Shown here: positions 23,933 to 33,755 of the stretch, piece by piece
How positions within the stretch are numbered: the stretch's first letter is position 1
Layout of the letters: the number at the start of each line of letters is the position of its first letter
Origin: Entophlyctis helioformis
Taxonomy: Eukaryota > Chytridiomycota > Chytridiomycetes > Chytridiales > Chytriomycetaceae
Assembly (NCBI GenBank): GCA_025526915.1
Contig: JAHLKH010000057.1
Location: 1-64,000, forward strand
Reading direction: 5' to 3'
DNA length: 64,000 bases
The notes under the pieces: model-generated
The model's input: only the letters and a program-made list of their open reading frames with translations
Told to the model about the DNA's origin: nothing
The model's database searches: none
Made by a program: the position numbers and the translations under genes

Positions 23933-25296
23933 TCAGGGTTGGAAGGGGAATTTGGCGCGCCAGTGGTGAGCAACCTGCTCGCGGGTGCACACCCACACGT
24001 CCTTGTGCTGTGCGACATGGTCAAGAAACTGGGCCAGTGCAGCTGCCCGTCCGGGCTTGCCGATGATCCGACAGTGAAGACCAACAGACATGAACTTGGG
24101 GGCAGGATGGTTTGCATCTTTGCCTTCTGCATAGAGCACATCAAACGTGTTCTTGAGGTAAGTAAAGAACCCATCTGGGGATGTGAACCCAGGCGCCTGT
24201 CCGAGCCAACGTGTCAATCACGGCAAAAGGGTCTGCATTCGATGCAAAAGCACGCACGACGCAAAACTTCATGTCGTTCTGATCGAGCGTGTATGGAATG
24301 ACGAGGTGGCCGTTCTTTCCTGCATTGGTCCAGTACGGCTATGTGCAATGTCAAACAGAAAGGGATTCAGCAACGAAATGGCGAGGCATTGCCCGAGAGT
24401 CTGCACGTTGCTCCTCACAAGGTCGTCGTTGTACGCGTCCGAGTCGTACAAGAGCGGCAGGCCAAGCTTCTCGTACTCTTCTTGAACCAGTCGGCGGGAG
24501 TTGGGGCCAATGCGGCCCGTGTACCAGCCAGTGGGGCACGGCCCGTGGGCGACGCGCTCTGGATAGCAGCAATGGCCAAGCGGATATGCTCGCGCTCTGT
24601 CGCCTCGCTGACGTTTTGGTAGTTGATCCATCGGTAGTCTGGAAGTCGATCGGAGGAGCAGACCAGTGAATCATTGTGACTCTGGGGCGGGGCACTTGCT
24701 TGTGAGAATGCATAGACTGCGACGTACTGTGTGACGCAATCTCGTGGCCAGCCGTCTCCATTGCGTGGATAACAGCCGGATGGTGTTCGACGGCGCGGCC
24801 AACGGCATAGCAGGTAAACGGAAACTTGTGCTTGTCAAACATGCGCAGGATGCGCCAGACGCCGCACCGTGACCCGTACTCGTACTGCGTCTCTGCAGAG
24901 GTGGCAACACAGGTGTCAATGGGAGATTCGCTACAATGGACAGGACGCATCGTACCCATGTTCATGTCCCGAGCACCAACAACCGGAGCACCGCCTGGCG
25001 TCTTTGACGCAGTTATCGTGGTCGTTGTGTTCGAGTAAGCATGGTTGCAAAGCTTATCTGGTGTGTCTCCAGGCTCCGCCATGTACCTCGTTCAAGAACA
25101 CTTCGGATGCAGGGTCTCCGTTGGCCACGGTGTTCTCGCCACCCTCTTCGTAGTTGACAACAAAGTTGATGGCCAGCACTGCACCGTTGGGCCACTCTGG
25201 GTTGGGAGGGTGCTGTCCATACCCCTTCAGGTCTCGTTCGCTGAAATTCATCCTGGTGGTTGAGTGACGGAGTATTGCCCTGTGCAACTCGCCCAC
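23933..25296 (-). CDS. PuuE-type allantoinase / polysaccharide deacetylase-family protein
   Basis: NodB-fold metal hydrolase whose closest family is PuuE allantoinase, which opens the hydantoin ring of allantoin in purine catabolism. It reads DLKGYGQHPPNPEWPNGAV and VNYEEGGENTVANGDPASEV at the N terminus. YEYGSRCGVWRILRMFDKHK comes next, then AGHEIASH and GWYTGRIGPNSRRLV. YDSDAYNDDL follows, then HLVIPYTLDQNDMKFC and SVGLHCRIIGKPGRAAALAQ. These match the family order. At least four introns are needed, including one near 24340-24455 (GTGAGG..CATAG) and one near 24190-24262. The start could be 25296 or the internal Met near 25252. Cytosolic; no signal peptide, which argues against a secreted chitin deacetylase. 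Confidence 0.85.
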
Positions 25297-25494
25297 GCGT
25301 CACGCCGTGTCGGCATTGCTCGTCGTCGTCGTCCATTGGTGGATCGGCATTTGGATCTCATGGGCCAGCCGCTTCATTGCCTGCCCCTCATCCAGCTTGC
25401 TTCAAAATGCCAGGTCCAGCCAGTTCACTAGAAACAATAAAGATTAAGAGTAAAGAGGAGTGCATTGAATGGCTCGCAACAATACAGCGCGCGC

Positions 25495-27218
25495 TTAGAG
25501 CATCTTCTGGATAAGAGCGTTGATCTTGTCCTCGCGGTTGCCAGACTCGCCGCCCTCGATGAAGTGGGGAACCTTCTTGCCCTTGAAGCCGCCGGTGGGG
25601 TTCGACAGCTTGAAAGCCCAGAGGAAGGCGTTGGCCTGCTTGAAGTGGGGGCCGACGGTGTAGATCTCGTGGACAAGGTCCTCGATACAGATGATGCCAA
25701 ACTGGCCAAGGGCACCCTCAATGACCTGGTTGTCGGTGATGGGGATGCGCTGCTTGTTGATCTTGGCGAAACCGCGCTTGTAGATGAGCTCGCGGGTCGA
25801 CTTGAGGTTGGGGTAACCCCAGGCGATGTAGGGGCCAACCCACTGGAGCATCTGGAGAGTGGCCTTGTTCAGGCGAACAAAGGTGCCAGAGTTGATCTGG
25901 GTGAGGCGGAGGAGCTGCAGAATCTTGCGGGGCTTGGGGGCGATCTTGTTGATACCCTTGATACGGATAACAAAGGCGAGCTTGGCCTCAGCGGGGACGT
26001 AGAAGCTGCCCTGGGCCTTGGCCTGGCGGGTGAGACGGATCTCGTCACGCTCCTTTGCGCGGTACTCCTTGACGTACGACTCGGCGCGCTTGAAGATAAC
26101 CTGGCGCTTGGCCTTGTTGTCCTATAAACGGTGCGCGCAACAGCAAAAACGTGCAAAGAGCGGTCAGACACGGGGCATTGAAGAGCAACGGACGCAAGCA
26201 CAGTGGTGTGGCCAACGTGGCATCAGCCCCGAAAGATGGTTAACGGCAGCTACATCGACTGCTTTTGGCAGACTTCGCTACGCGGTTGTAGTTGTACATC
26301 ATCACCGCCGTCGGCACACACCACACACCACACACATGCTCGTAGCACGGTAGCAAGAGAATGGACAAACCTTCTTGCGCTGGACCTCCTTGGCGGCACG
26401 GTCAGCGGCGACCTTCTCGGCGGTCTTTCTCTTCTTGAGAACGGACTCGGGGGTAACACGCTTGACGGGAGCCTTGCTGCTGAACAAGCGCCGACATCCA
26501 CAAAAGACAGACACGGCAACGTTAGCATCATCAAAGGAAGCAAAAGAATAGGAAACCGGCCGATCAAGGAGGTGCACAACGACACGACCACACGGACAGG
26601 GCTGCATATGCGTTTGGCTGGGCTGCTTGCATGTAGAGACAGGCAAGCGACACAGCCAAAGCAAACAGGAAGGGGGAGTATCCACAAGGGAAGGGGGTCA
26701 GACGTTGATGGATTTGATTGGAGTGGGCTCGTGCAGCAGCAGCGGCTGCAAGAGCACCACACCAACAGGTCGCCCAGACGGCTCCTTCCACAGAGAAAAG
26801 AGCCGTTCAAGCAAAGCGTAACAGGCTGCAAGCGGCTCAAGCCGTCGAGGCAAGAGTAGCATGAGCAGGCCCGTTCAGCAGACACGAATTTAAGGGGAAG
26901 AAGCGCTTTGCCGCAATGGCATGAGAGCAGGGTCCAAGCAGACACACCGAGAGGTGATGCTCAAGCGCTTCTAACCCCCATATCCCCGCAGCAGACGCTG
27001 GCAGGATTGGAAAGACTGGCGTCACCCAACGAGGCAAGCCCGTCGACGTATGGCTGTAGAGCGTCGCAGCTCCTACTTGCTCGGCCGGCTCTGTTCCAGC
27101 GACACCTGCGAATGGCCAAGAGGGAACCGCAACAATGTGCGCCGCCGCAGGATGTCACCGGCACCAGAGGCGGACAGAACCAGCAGAGAGAGGCGGGGCA
27201 GACTCACACAGCGACCAT
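25495..27218 (-). CDS. RPL7: Ribosomal protein uL30 (L7)
   Basis: 60S subunit protein. Exons read [20 protein letters not shown], then [35 protein letters not shown] and [20 protein letters not shown]. It continues with [20 protein letters not shown] and ends [11 protein letters not shown] with a stop at 25495. The first exon is inferred as ATG GTC GCT GT before a consensus GTGAGT donor (start 27218). That makes the first intron about 725 bases, far longer than any other intron in this gene, and typical of fungal ribosomal protein genes. A second intron lies near 26123-26371. I looked for snoRNA boxes in the long intron and found no convincing C/D pair. Confidence 0.92.
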
Positions 27219-27613
27219 TGTTGACAGAGAAAATGTGAGTGTGCTGGGAAGCGCAAGGCGCTGCCGGCCCGCCTTTGTTGCAACAGAAGAAAAATGCAGG
27301 GTCACGTGACTCTGGCTGATTGGCCTGTGTTAATCGCCGAGACTCGAACGAAACAGCGCGATGTGGCCGAAAGTGAGAAGGGGAGCCACGATAGTACAGA
27401 AGCACGGCACTGTCGCTGTGTGAGAGCGATCATCCCACTCGCCAGTGCATGCGTGTTGGCGATGGTCATCCTGGCTGCCTTCTTCGCGCTCCTCTTGAAG
27501 CTCTTGTGCGCTGTGCCGTCGCCCAGAGTCGTCGTCCATTCTCCAATGCGTCCAGCCCGCCAATTCCAACTTTTCAAATCTGATAGTTTGTCCAATAATA
27601 CCAGACCGTCGAA
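27219..27613. promoter_or_regulatory. Divergent promoter between uL30 and eIF3g with a palindromic E-box
   Basis: 395 bases separate two translation genes pointing apart. GTCACGTGAC at 27301-27310 is a perfect palindromic CACGTG site, followed by GATTGG (reverse CCAAT) near 27320. Both elements also occur in mobile-element promoters in this window. Shared control of the two genes is inference. Confidence 0.55.
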
Positions 27614-28983
27614 ATGGCAGGGTACGGGACGGTGCAGAAGTGCTGGCTCGGCCAAGTTTGCAGGCAATGCACTGCTCCCTGGCCGACTACACCTCACTGA
27701 CTGGCAACGCTTGCATGGCAGACCCAACTGGGACGAGACGGAAGATATGGAGTTTGATGGCAAGTGCAATGCTCTGCCGTTTGTGCTGCTCCGTGCTCGC
27801 CTGAGCATCACTAACGCTCAGACTCGGTTGGCTGGATGGGCGTCTTGTGGTCGGGGTGCTGCGTGGGCTGCCGCTGGGTGGTCGCACGGTTGGCTGCCAT
27901 GCAGACGAACTCCCCCCCACGAAGACTGTTGTCGAGGCAGACGGCACCAAGGTCGTCACCGAGTACATGTTCAACGACGACGGCAAGAAGGTCAAGGTCG
28001 TGAAGAGAATCCGCACCAAGCTGATCAAGACAACGGTCAACAAGGCAGTCGCTGAGCGCAAGGTGCGTGCGTGTCCGACAGCCGCTGTGCTTGCTGGCAA
28101 TGCCGCAGCCTTGTATATCTCTGGCTCACAGTGACCTGCCGTTGGCATACGACTCGACAGAAATGGGCAAAGTTTGGAGAGTCTGCTGGCTTGCCGCCAG
28201 GCCCAGACACCAATGCCACATCGCTGGGTGAGAAGGTTCTCATGAAGCTCTCGCAGGGCATCAAGGACGAGGTGGTGGAGCAGGACGCCAAAACCGCAAC
28301 GGCAGCAGTCAACTCCAATATTTCGTGCCGCATCTGCAAGGGCGAGCACTGGACCACAAAGTGTCCTTACAAGGACACGTTCAAGCCGCTCAACGAGCTC
28401 ACCGCGCCAAAGGCGCCTGTGGCAGATGCAGGTAGGGCTGACGATGCGCGATCCCTGGGATGTTCTGTGCTGGACACTCGAGAACGTACTGCTGATGCAG
28501 TGCAATCGCTGCAGGCGAAGAGAGAGGACCCTCAAAGTACATTTCGCCAGGTGCCCGTGCGCGCCTGGCCGGTGGTCCACAGGCAGACACCGGCAGTGGA
28601 TCTCGCCCCGACTTCAAGCGCGACGAAGCAAACACCATTCGCATTTCCAACCTGTCGGAGGAGACGACCGAGAACGATGTTCGCGATCTCATCTCCCGCT
28701 TCGGACCCACGTCGCGTGTGGTATGTGTCGGTTTGATCGCCGCCGATCCTCCATATGTGGTGCACAGAGGCTATTATGACTACTGTGGCTGCAACAGCAC
28801 TCACCCGTGTCCGTGCATCTGCATCGACAGTACGTTGCCATTGACAGAGACCTGGGCATCTGCAAGGGATTTGCTTTCATCAGCTTCTACGACAAGCAGT
28901 CTGCCGAGCGCGCCATTGAGAAGCTCGACGGCTTTGGCTACGACTCTCTTATCTTGCGGGCCGACTGGTCCAAGCGGGACTAA
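27614..28983 (+). CDS. TIF35: Translation initiation factor eIF3 subunit g
   Basis: RNA-binding subunit of eIF3 in scanning and reinitiation. A tiny first exon (MAG) joins PNWDETEDMEFD, then an intron with a GC donor (GCAAGT, 27760-27904). The next exon reads ELPPTKTVVEADGTKVVTEY and KKVKVVKRIRTKLIKTTVNK. A zinc-knuckle-like unit CRICKGEHWTTKCPY comes next, typical of eIF3g. The C-terminal RRM has IRISNLSEETTENDVRDLIS (RNP2 side) and ICKGFAFISFYDKQSAERAI (RNP1), and the protein ends LRADWSKRD at 28983. Further introns lie near 28062-28162, 28432-28512 and 28720-28831. Length and domain order match the family. Confidence 0.93.
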
Positions 28984-29082
28984 GCAGAATGAACTTTCAG
29001 TATTGTGCAGTGGCAATCGTGCTTCATGGCATCCAGAAGGGATGAAAACCGTCGACGTTTTTTCTTTGGCCCCAACTCCAAG

Positions 29083-30200
29083 ATGGCACCCGAAAACCAC
29101 AGCCGCAACTGCGACGTTTCCGACGACGACGATGTGTACGCTCCCGCGGACATGTTCGAGGAGCCAGAGGGATTCCGCCCTCCGTCTCCACAGCCCACGA
29201 CCACGTCGTTCGCCCGCATTGCTGCCGATGTCGAGCCAGGTGTGCCACGCCGTGCACACCGACAGCCGTTCACTTGACGAACTGCTGACTCGGCAAGCAA
29301 TGCCTTGAACAGGCACGCCGACTGAGCTGGTCGTCCACTTGGTCGGAAAACACAGGTCGGCACAGGCTCGATGCTCTGTTGGCTGTCCGAGTGCAGCAAT
29401 TGGCTGACTCTGCTTCGCTTGCAATCGCTAGTCTGTGGGGCCACTGGCTCTGGAATGCTGGAAAGTCCATGACCCAGTACCTGGACAAGAACAAGGACCT
29501 TGTCCGAGGCAAGGCGGTTGTCGAGCTCGGCGCTGCTGCCGCTCTGCCGTCGATTGTGGCGTCTCTGGACGGAGCTCGCAAGGTATGCACCGCTGCGATC
29601 CCTGTGCTGCCATTTCGATCCCGTCGTGGCCCACGCAACTCACTCGTTTCGACTGGAGCACAGGTTGTGAGCACAGACTACCCAGACCCGCAGCTGCTCA
29701 CCATCATCCGCCGCAATGCAGAGGAAAACGCGATCGAGAAGCTCCGCGATGGCAGCTTTGTTGTCGAGGTCTGTCTATTGCCCAGCGGTTTGACTGGTTG
29801 GCATTCACCATCACAGCATTGGCCACTCACGGTCCGTGGCGCATAAATAGGGATACATCTGGGGTGACGATCCTGCCCCTGTTCTCGCACACCTCTCCGA
29901 TGACGGCTCGGAAAAGTTTGACGTTGTCCTGCTCGCTGATGTCATCTTCAACCACAACCAGCACAACCAGCTACTCAAGTCTTGTCGCCAGCTTCTTGCA
30001 CCCGGCGGTATCGTGCTCACCACGTTCACTCACCACGTTGTCAAGTGGGCTGACCGCGACATGAAGTTCTTTGACATTGCTGACGAGCTTGGCTACAAGC
30101 ACGAAAAGCTCTACCAGGAACGCTGGGAGTGCATGTTCCCAAAGACGACGGTGACGTTGAAGTCCGCAGCACCGTCCATGCTTACAAACTGTGGCTCTAA
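29083..30200 (+). CDS. EFM7: EFM7/NNT1-family protein methyltransferase
   Basis: EFM7 (yeast Nnt1) methylates the N terminus and adjacent Lys of translation elongation factor 1A. The family signature DMFEEPEGFRPPSPQP is present. It is followed by ELVVHLVGKH and LWGHWLWNAGKSMTQYLD, then the SAM-binding motif GKAVVELGAAAALPSIVASL and VVSTDYPDPQLL. GYIWGDDPAPVLAHLSDD and FDVVLLADVIFNHNQHNQLL follow. Introns are near 29241-29312, 29356-29431, 29583-29664 and 29770-29848. The last 20 codons need a one-base frame change near 30145 to reach the stop at 30198-30200; the missing base may be a G after AAAG. The start at 29083 is the Met nearest the conserved block; earlier in-frame Met codons exist. 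Confidence 0.9.
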
Positions 30201-30243
30201 GGTGACCAGATTAAAGCAAAAAACTTTCCACAAGATCCAACTT

Positions 30244-32757
30244 ATGCGCGAGATTGTGTCGGAAGAACAAGCCCAATTGTGGCCATACGCAGAAGAGCAG
30301 CTCTCGTGCATCGAGCCCATGCTGGCCCACTTTGTCGCATGGAAGAACGTCTTGACTGTATGTCCGTTGTGCCACCGTTGATGCGTCCTTTGTTTCATAT
30401 CAGCAGCAGGCAACCTTTGCCTCGTATTCAAACAAGAGTGAAAGAGAGCTCATTATCGCCTCACACACACACACACACACACACCACACACACACACACA
30501 CACACATGTCGCTGTGCTTCACTAACAACAAATGTTGTCAACATCTTTACTTCACGCGCCATCCCTTTGTGACGTGTCGCACGCATTGGCCCAACAAGCG
30601 CCTCATGGACTTTTTCCGTCTGCAGCAAAAGATGGAGCAGGCCATGGCAAAGGAGCATGGGAAGCTACTGCGGACACTCGGAAGCCTTGAGCCATCGCTA
30701 GGTAGTCTTCGTGACATGCTAGTCTTCATTCGATTGTCCTGTCACTCGGCTGACAAGAACTTGCGCGTGTGGCTTGGTCAAACTTCAAAACCCACGAGGC
30801 CCGGGAGCTGGCAACACCCTCAAGTCGTGGCAGCACTATGCACAATTCTTTGAAGCAGAGTACGCCTCAAGCGAGTCCCTGATTGCCAGCACTGTGCTGA
30901 GCCGTCTCAAAGCGGTCAAGACTGAACTCAAAAAGAGACAAAAGGTACAACGGCCAGATCGATTGGGGTCACATCGACATTAGCAAACTGACACATTGTG
31001 TGAACCACTTCAATGCCGTCAACCGCAGATGTACGTGTCTCAAACGTCGCAATGGAAAGCAACGCTTAGCAGCGACCGTTCAAAGACCATGAGCTGTATC
31101 GCCGCCCACGAGCGCAATCTGGTCAGACGCACGAATGCAATCAAACCCGGATCATCAAGCGCTCAGTCAGGAGTAATGCTGGACACGGATCCATGGCTTA
31201 CAGAGCGCGTGCTCCACCAGCAACTGGCAAAGATGATTGACGGAGAGAACACGTTCCAACAGAACATGTCAGACCTTGTCAAGGATATGAGCGAATTCGA
31301 TGCCAAGATTGTCGTGGATCTAAAGCAGGCAATGGACGATTTTGCACGTGCTAGAGTCGCACAATGGACGTCCATGCAGGTACGACTGACCAAGTATATG
31401 TAACGTTGATGGCGTTGAAGGCCGATCAAGCAGACAAGCAACATTCCACTAATGTGCCTGTCAAAACCAACTGGAAAACCCTGCAGACGCACATGTCATC
31501 GGCCAATGCGCTGGCATCCTTTGCAGACCCGCAGTCTCACTTCAACGCCTTTGTCGTCTTGCATCGGCTGGACGATGTCGACGTGTGGCAGCATCCTCGG
31601 ATCGTTGACGAGTTCTCTTACAAAGTTCGCGAGATCCAAATCCTCCACCATGGCATCCTCCATATCCCTGGCAAGATTGGCAAAAACACGTGGACCCCAG
31701 TTGTGGCAGTTCTCACCGAGACGGGATACTTCCATTGCTTCAAGATCACCAAAAGCCAAAGGGACCAATTTGTTGCGAATAAGTGCCAAGACGAGAACAA
31801 TCGCATAACGGATCAAGGCCGCACGCTAGGCAGAGAGCGTCGACCGACTTCATCAAGCATGATATGGCCATTTTCAACACTTTCGAGAAAGCAGTCAGCC
31901 AATCCAGCCCGTCTCGAGGATGCTTACAACGGACTGGAACAACCATCGGCAACATTAAGGTGAGCAATATCACCGTAGGATGGTTCCAAAGATACATTCT
32001 ACAAACAATGTGCGTAGGAACCAACACACGACCGCAAACAATGTAGCATGTGCCTCAGCCAGTCTCGAATCAACTTCCAGCTGGTGCGCGAGAAGAAGGA
32101 TCAGCACGTCTTTGAAGTGGTCATTCAGCACCGTCGTCCACGGAGCAACGGGCTGTTTGGACTCCTGGCAAAGCCACCGAGTGACACTTGGACCCGCTAT
32201 GAGTTTAAGGCAACATGCGAACCTGAGCTGATCGAATGGCTTGCGGTGCTTCAAGGCAAGGCCAAGTAAGTCCGTTGTCTTTAATGTGTTCAAAGAGGCT
32301 GTGGTCTAACGCAAGCGGCAACGCAGAAGCTACGTTCCTCAGGGTCCGCCGTCGCCTTGTTTAGCAGTCAGGAGACTATCGAGCAAAGCGTTGAGGCGAT
32401 GATCAAGGAGCACCACGCTCGCGCTCTTTCGGGCATTTTCCCAGAGCAGCAGACGGACAAGGTTCCTGAAGCCCATCTGCCAGAGTCAGCCGATCCGTCC
32501 AAAGCTCTGAGCCGAGCCGCACGCCAAAGCTGCAGCCGGCCACTTCACGCTCGTCACTAGTACACGCTGCACCATTAGACGTTTTGCCTGACAACGCTCA
32601 GAATCTGCAATCGCCGTCATCGTCGTTGGTAACGCTGCACGACCCGTTGACTGTCATTCAACATCGGCAAAAGACCTCGGGACACGATCTTCCTGCGCCT
32701 CGCGACAGTGTGCCTGCAAGGCAGGATCATACTGTCGTGGCACACATGGCCGTTTAA
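30244..32757 (+). CDS. SLM1-like BAR/PH-domain protein
   Basis: Slm-type proteins bind PI(4,5)P2 at eisosomes and pass signals to TORC2; the family is fungal. The N-terminal exons are helical and coiled-coil rich: EEQAQLWPYAEEQLSCIEPM, then FFRLQQKMEQAMAKEHGKLL. LKSWQHYAQFFEAEYASSES follows, then DPWLTERVLHQQLAKMIDGE, which fits the F-BAR-like region. A PH-like segment follows (WTPVVAVLTETGYFHCFK, and later TWTRYEFKATCEPELIEWLA). The intron after WKNVLT contains a CA repeat (30463-30506). Toward the end one frame change near 32490 is needed to reach a natural low-complexity tail that stops at 32757. The assignment is by overall pattern and is less secure than the neighbours. Confidence 0.62.
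30463..30506 (+). repeat. CA dinucleotide repeat in an SLM-like gene intron
   Basis: About 42 bases of (CA)n with one phase break, within the intron after WKNVLT. Unlike the two other CA runs it does not end in the acceptor. Confidence 0.85.
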
Positions 32758-32852
32758 GACACTCTTCATTTGCTCTTCTTTCTGAAATAATCCGCTTTTT
32801 GATTCGGCAATATAAAGCTGTTAGAAACAGTGCTTCAGAGCCGTTGTGATTG

Positions 32853-33373
32853 TTACTCACCTAGTTTTTCAACAGCCTCCACTGCGACACTGGCGTACAT
32901 TGTAGGGTCATATGCTGCTATAATGTAATGCTGCATGGTCTTTGACACGATTATTCCTGCCTTGTCCTATATTTGCAGCATTCAGCTGTCAGCGACAGAT
33001 TCTGGATAAACAACTTTCATAAGGAGGCAGCTGTACCGACATTCTTTGCGTATATTGAAAGGCTGTCTGCGCGTACTGCACGGTACGGAACCTCCAGGAA
33101 GGTTATTCCATTGTCAGAGCTTCGCACCTCACGGGGATGCTCAAATGCAGACTCTATCTTTGTCAAATCGTTTGGGCCAAGCTGCCAGCATAGATATTGT
33201 AAGCGAATGCCAGCCAATAATGTCAGACGACAACGAGGGTTATCACAGCGCTCGCCATAACGTACAACAAAGTTTGGCGACTTGGCCTTGATGACACCGT
33301 CCTTCTGCCGTATGATGGCTGCATGGCTGATATGCCTCGTTCCCATAAGCGCTTCCTGCAGCAACGAATTCAT
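32853..33373 (-). CDS. Profilin-family protein
   Basis: Profilins bind actin monomers and polyproline. The minus-strand exon from 33373 reads MNSLLQEALMGTRHISHAAI and then DGVIKAKSPNFVV, the profilin N-terminal layout. It ends with RADSLSIYAKN. An intron (GTCGGT..ATAG, about 32968-33036) leads to DKAGIIVSKTMQHYIIAAYD, then the C-terminal helix ending AVEAVEKLGE and a stop at 32853. The central part is somewhat longer and more divergent than conventional profilin, so it may be a divergent paralogue. It converges on the SLM-like gene with 95 bases between the stops. Confidence 0.75.
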
Positions 33374-33755
33374 GGAGATTGCAAAAGCGAAGGAAAGTCG
33401 GACGCGTCAAAAACAGCAGCCTGTCTGTTTGCTGCCAACTGACTGGCTGCCTCACTAGCATAGCAGGCAAACCGGATGCCCGCCATTCGTACACAATTTC
33501 ATAGTTGTGGAGAGTCCCTTGCTGTCCTGATGGCATGCATAGCGAGTAACTGCCAACGATGTCTGGCAATGAGTCAAGCGAAATTGATTGGCCGTGTCTC
33601 ATCCATATCCAACAATTCAAGTTGTGCAAAGAGACAATTCACTTTGTCTCACTTGTCTCACCCAGTCGCATCGTTTGTATTGATGCTCGTCAAGGCGGTC
33701 GGAGCAGAGCGCGAGGCTCTTGCTTCTGGAGGCGAGACATCGTTGACGAGACATC
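33374..33755. other. Region between profilin and the RRM gene
   Basis: About 380 bases hold the presumptive promoters of two divergent genes. A minus-strand open frame overlaps it (33243-33629) and reads smoothly in part (SLDSLPDIVGSYSLCMPSGQ). It overlaps profilin coding sequence and has no supporting splice or family signal, so I did not call it. Confidence 0.35.

Noticed and set aside
23933..25296. Secreted chitin deacetylase
   Set aside because: Same fold, but the N-terminal GYG..P and NYEEGGE motifs and lack of a signal peptide point to PuuE-type allantoinase.
26482..27206. C/D-box snoRNA in the uL30 first intron
   Set aside because: A TGATGAT occurs near its 3' end on the minus strand, but no CTGA box lies at a suitable distance.
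33243..33629. Minus-strand frame upstream of profilin
   Set aside because: Overlaps profilin coding sequence in another frame, with no splice or family support, though a short part reads smoothly.
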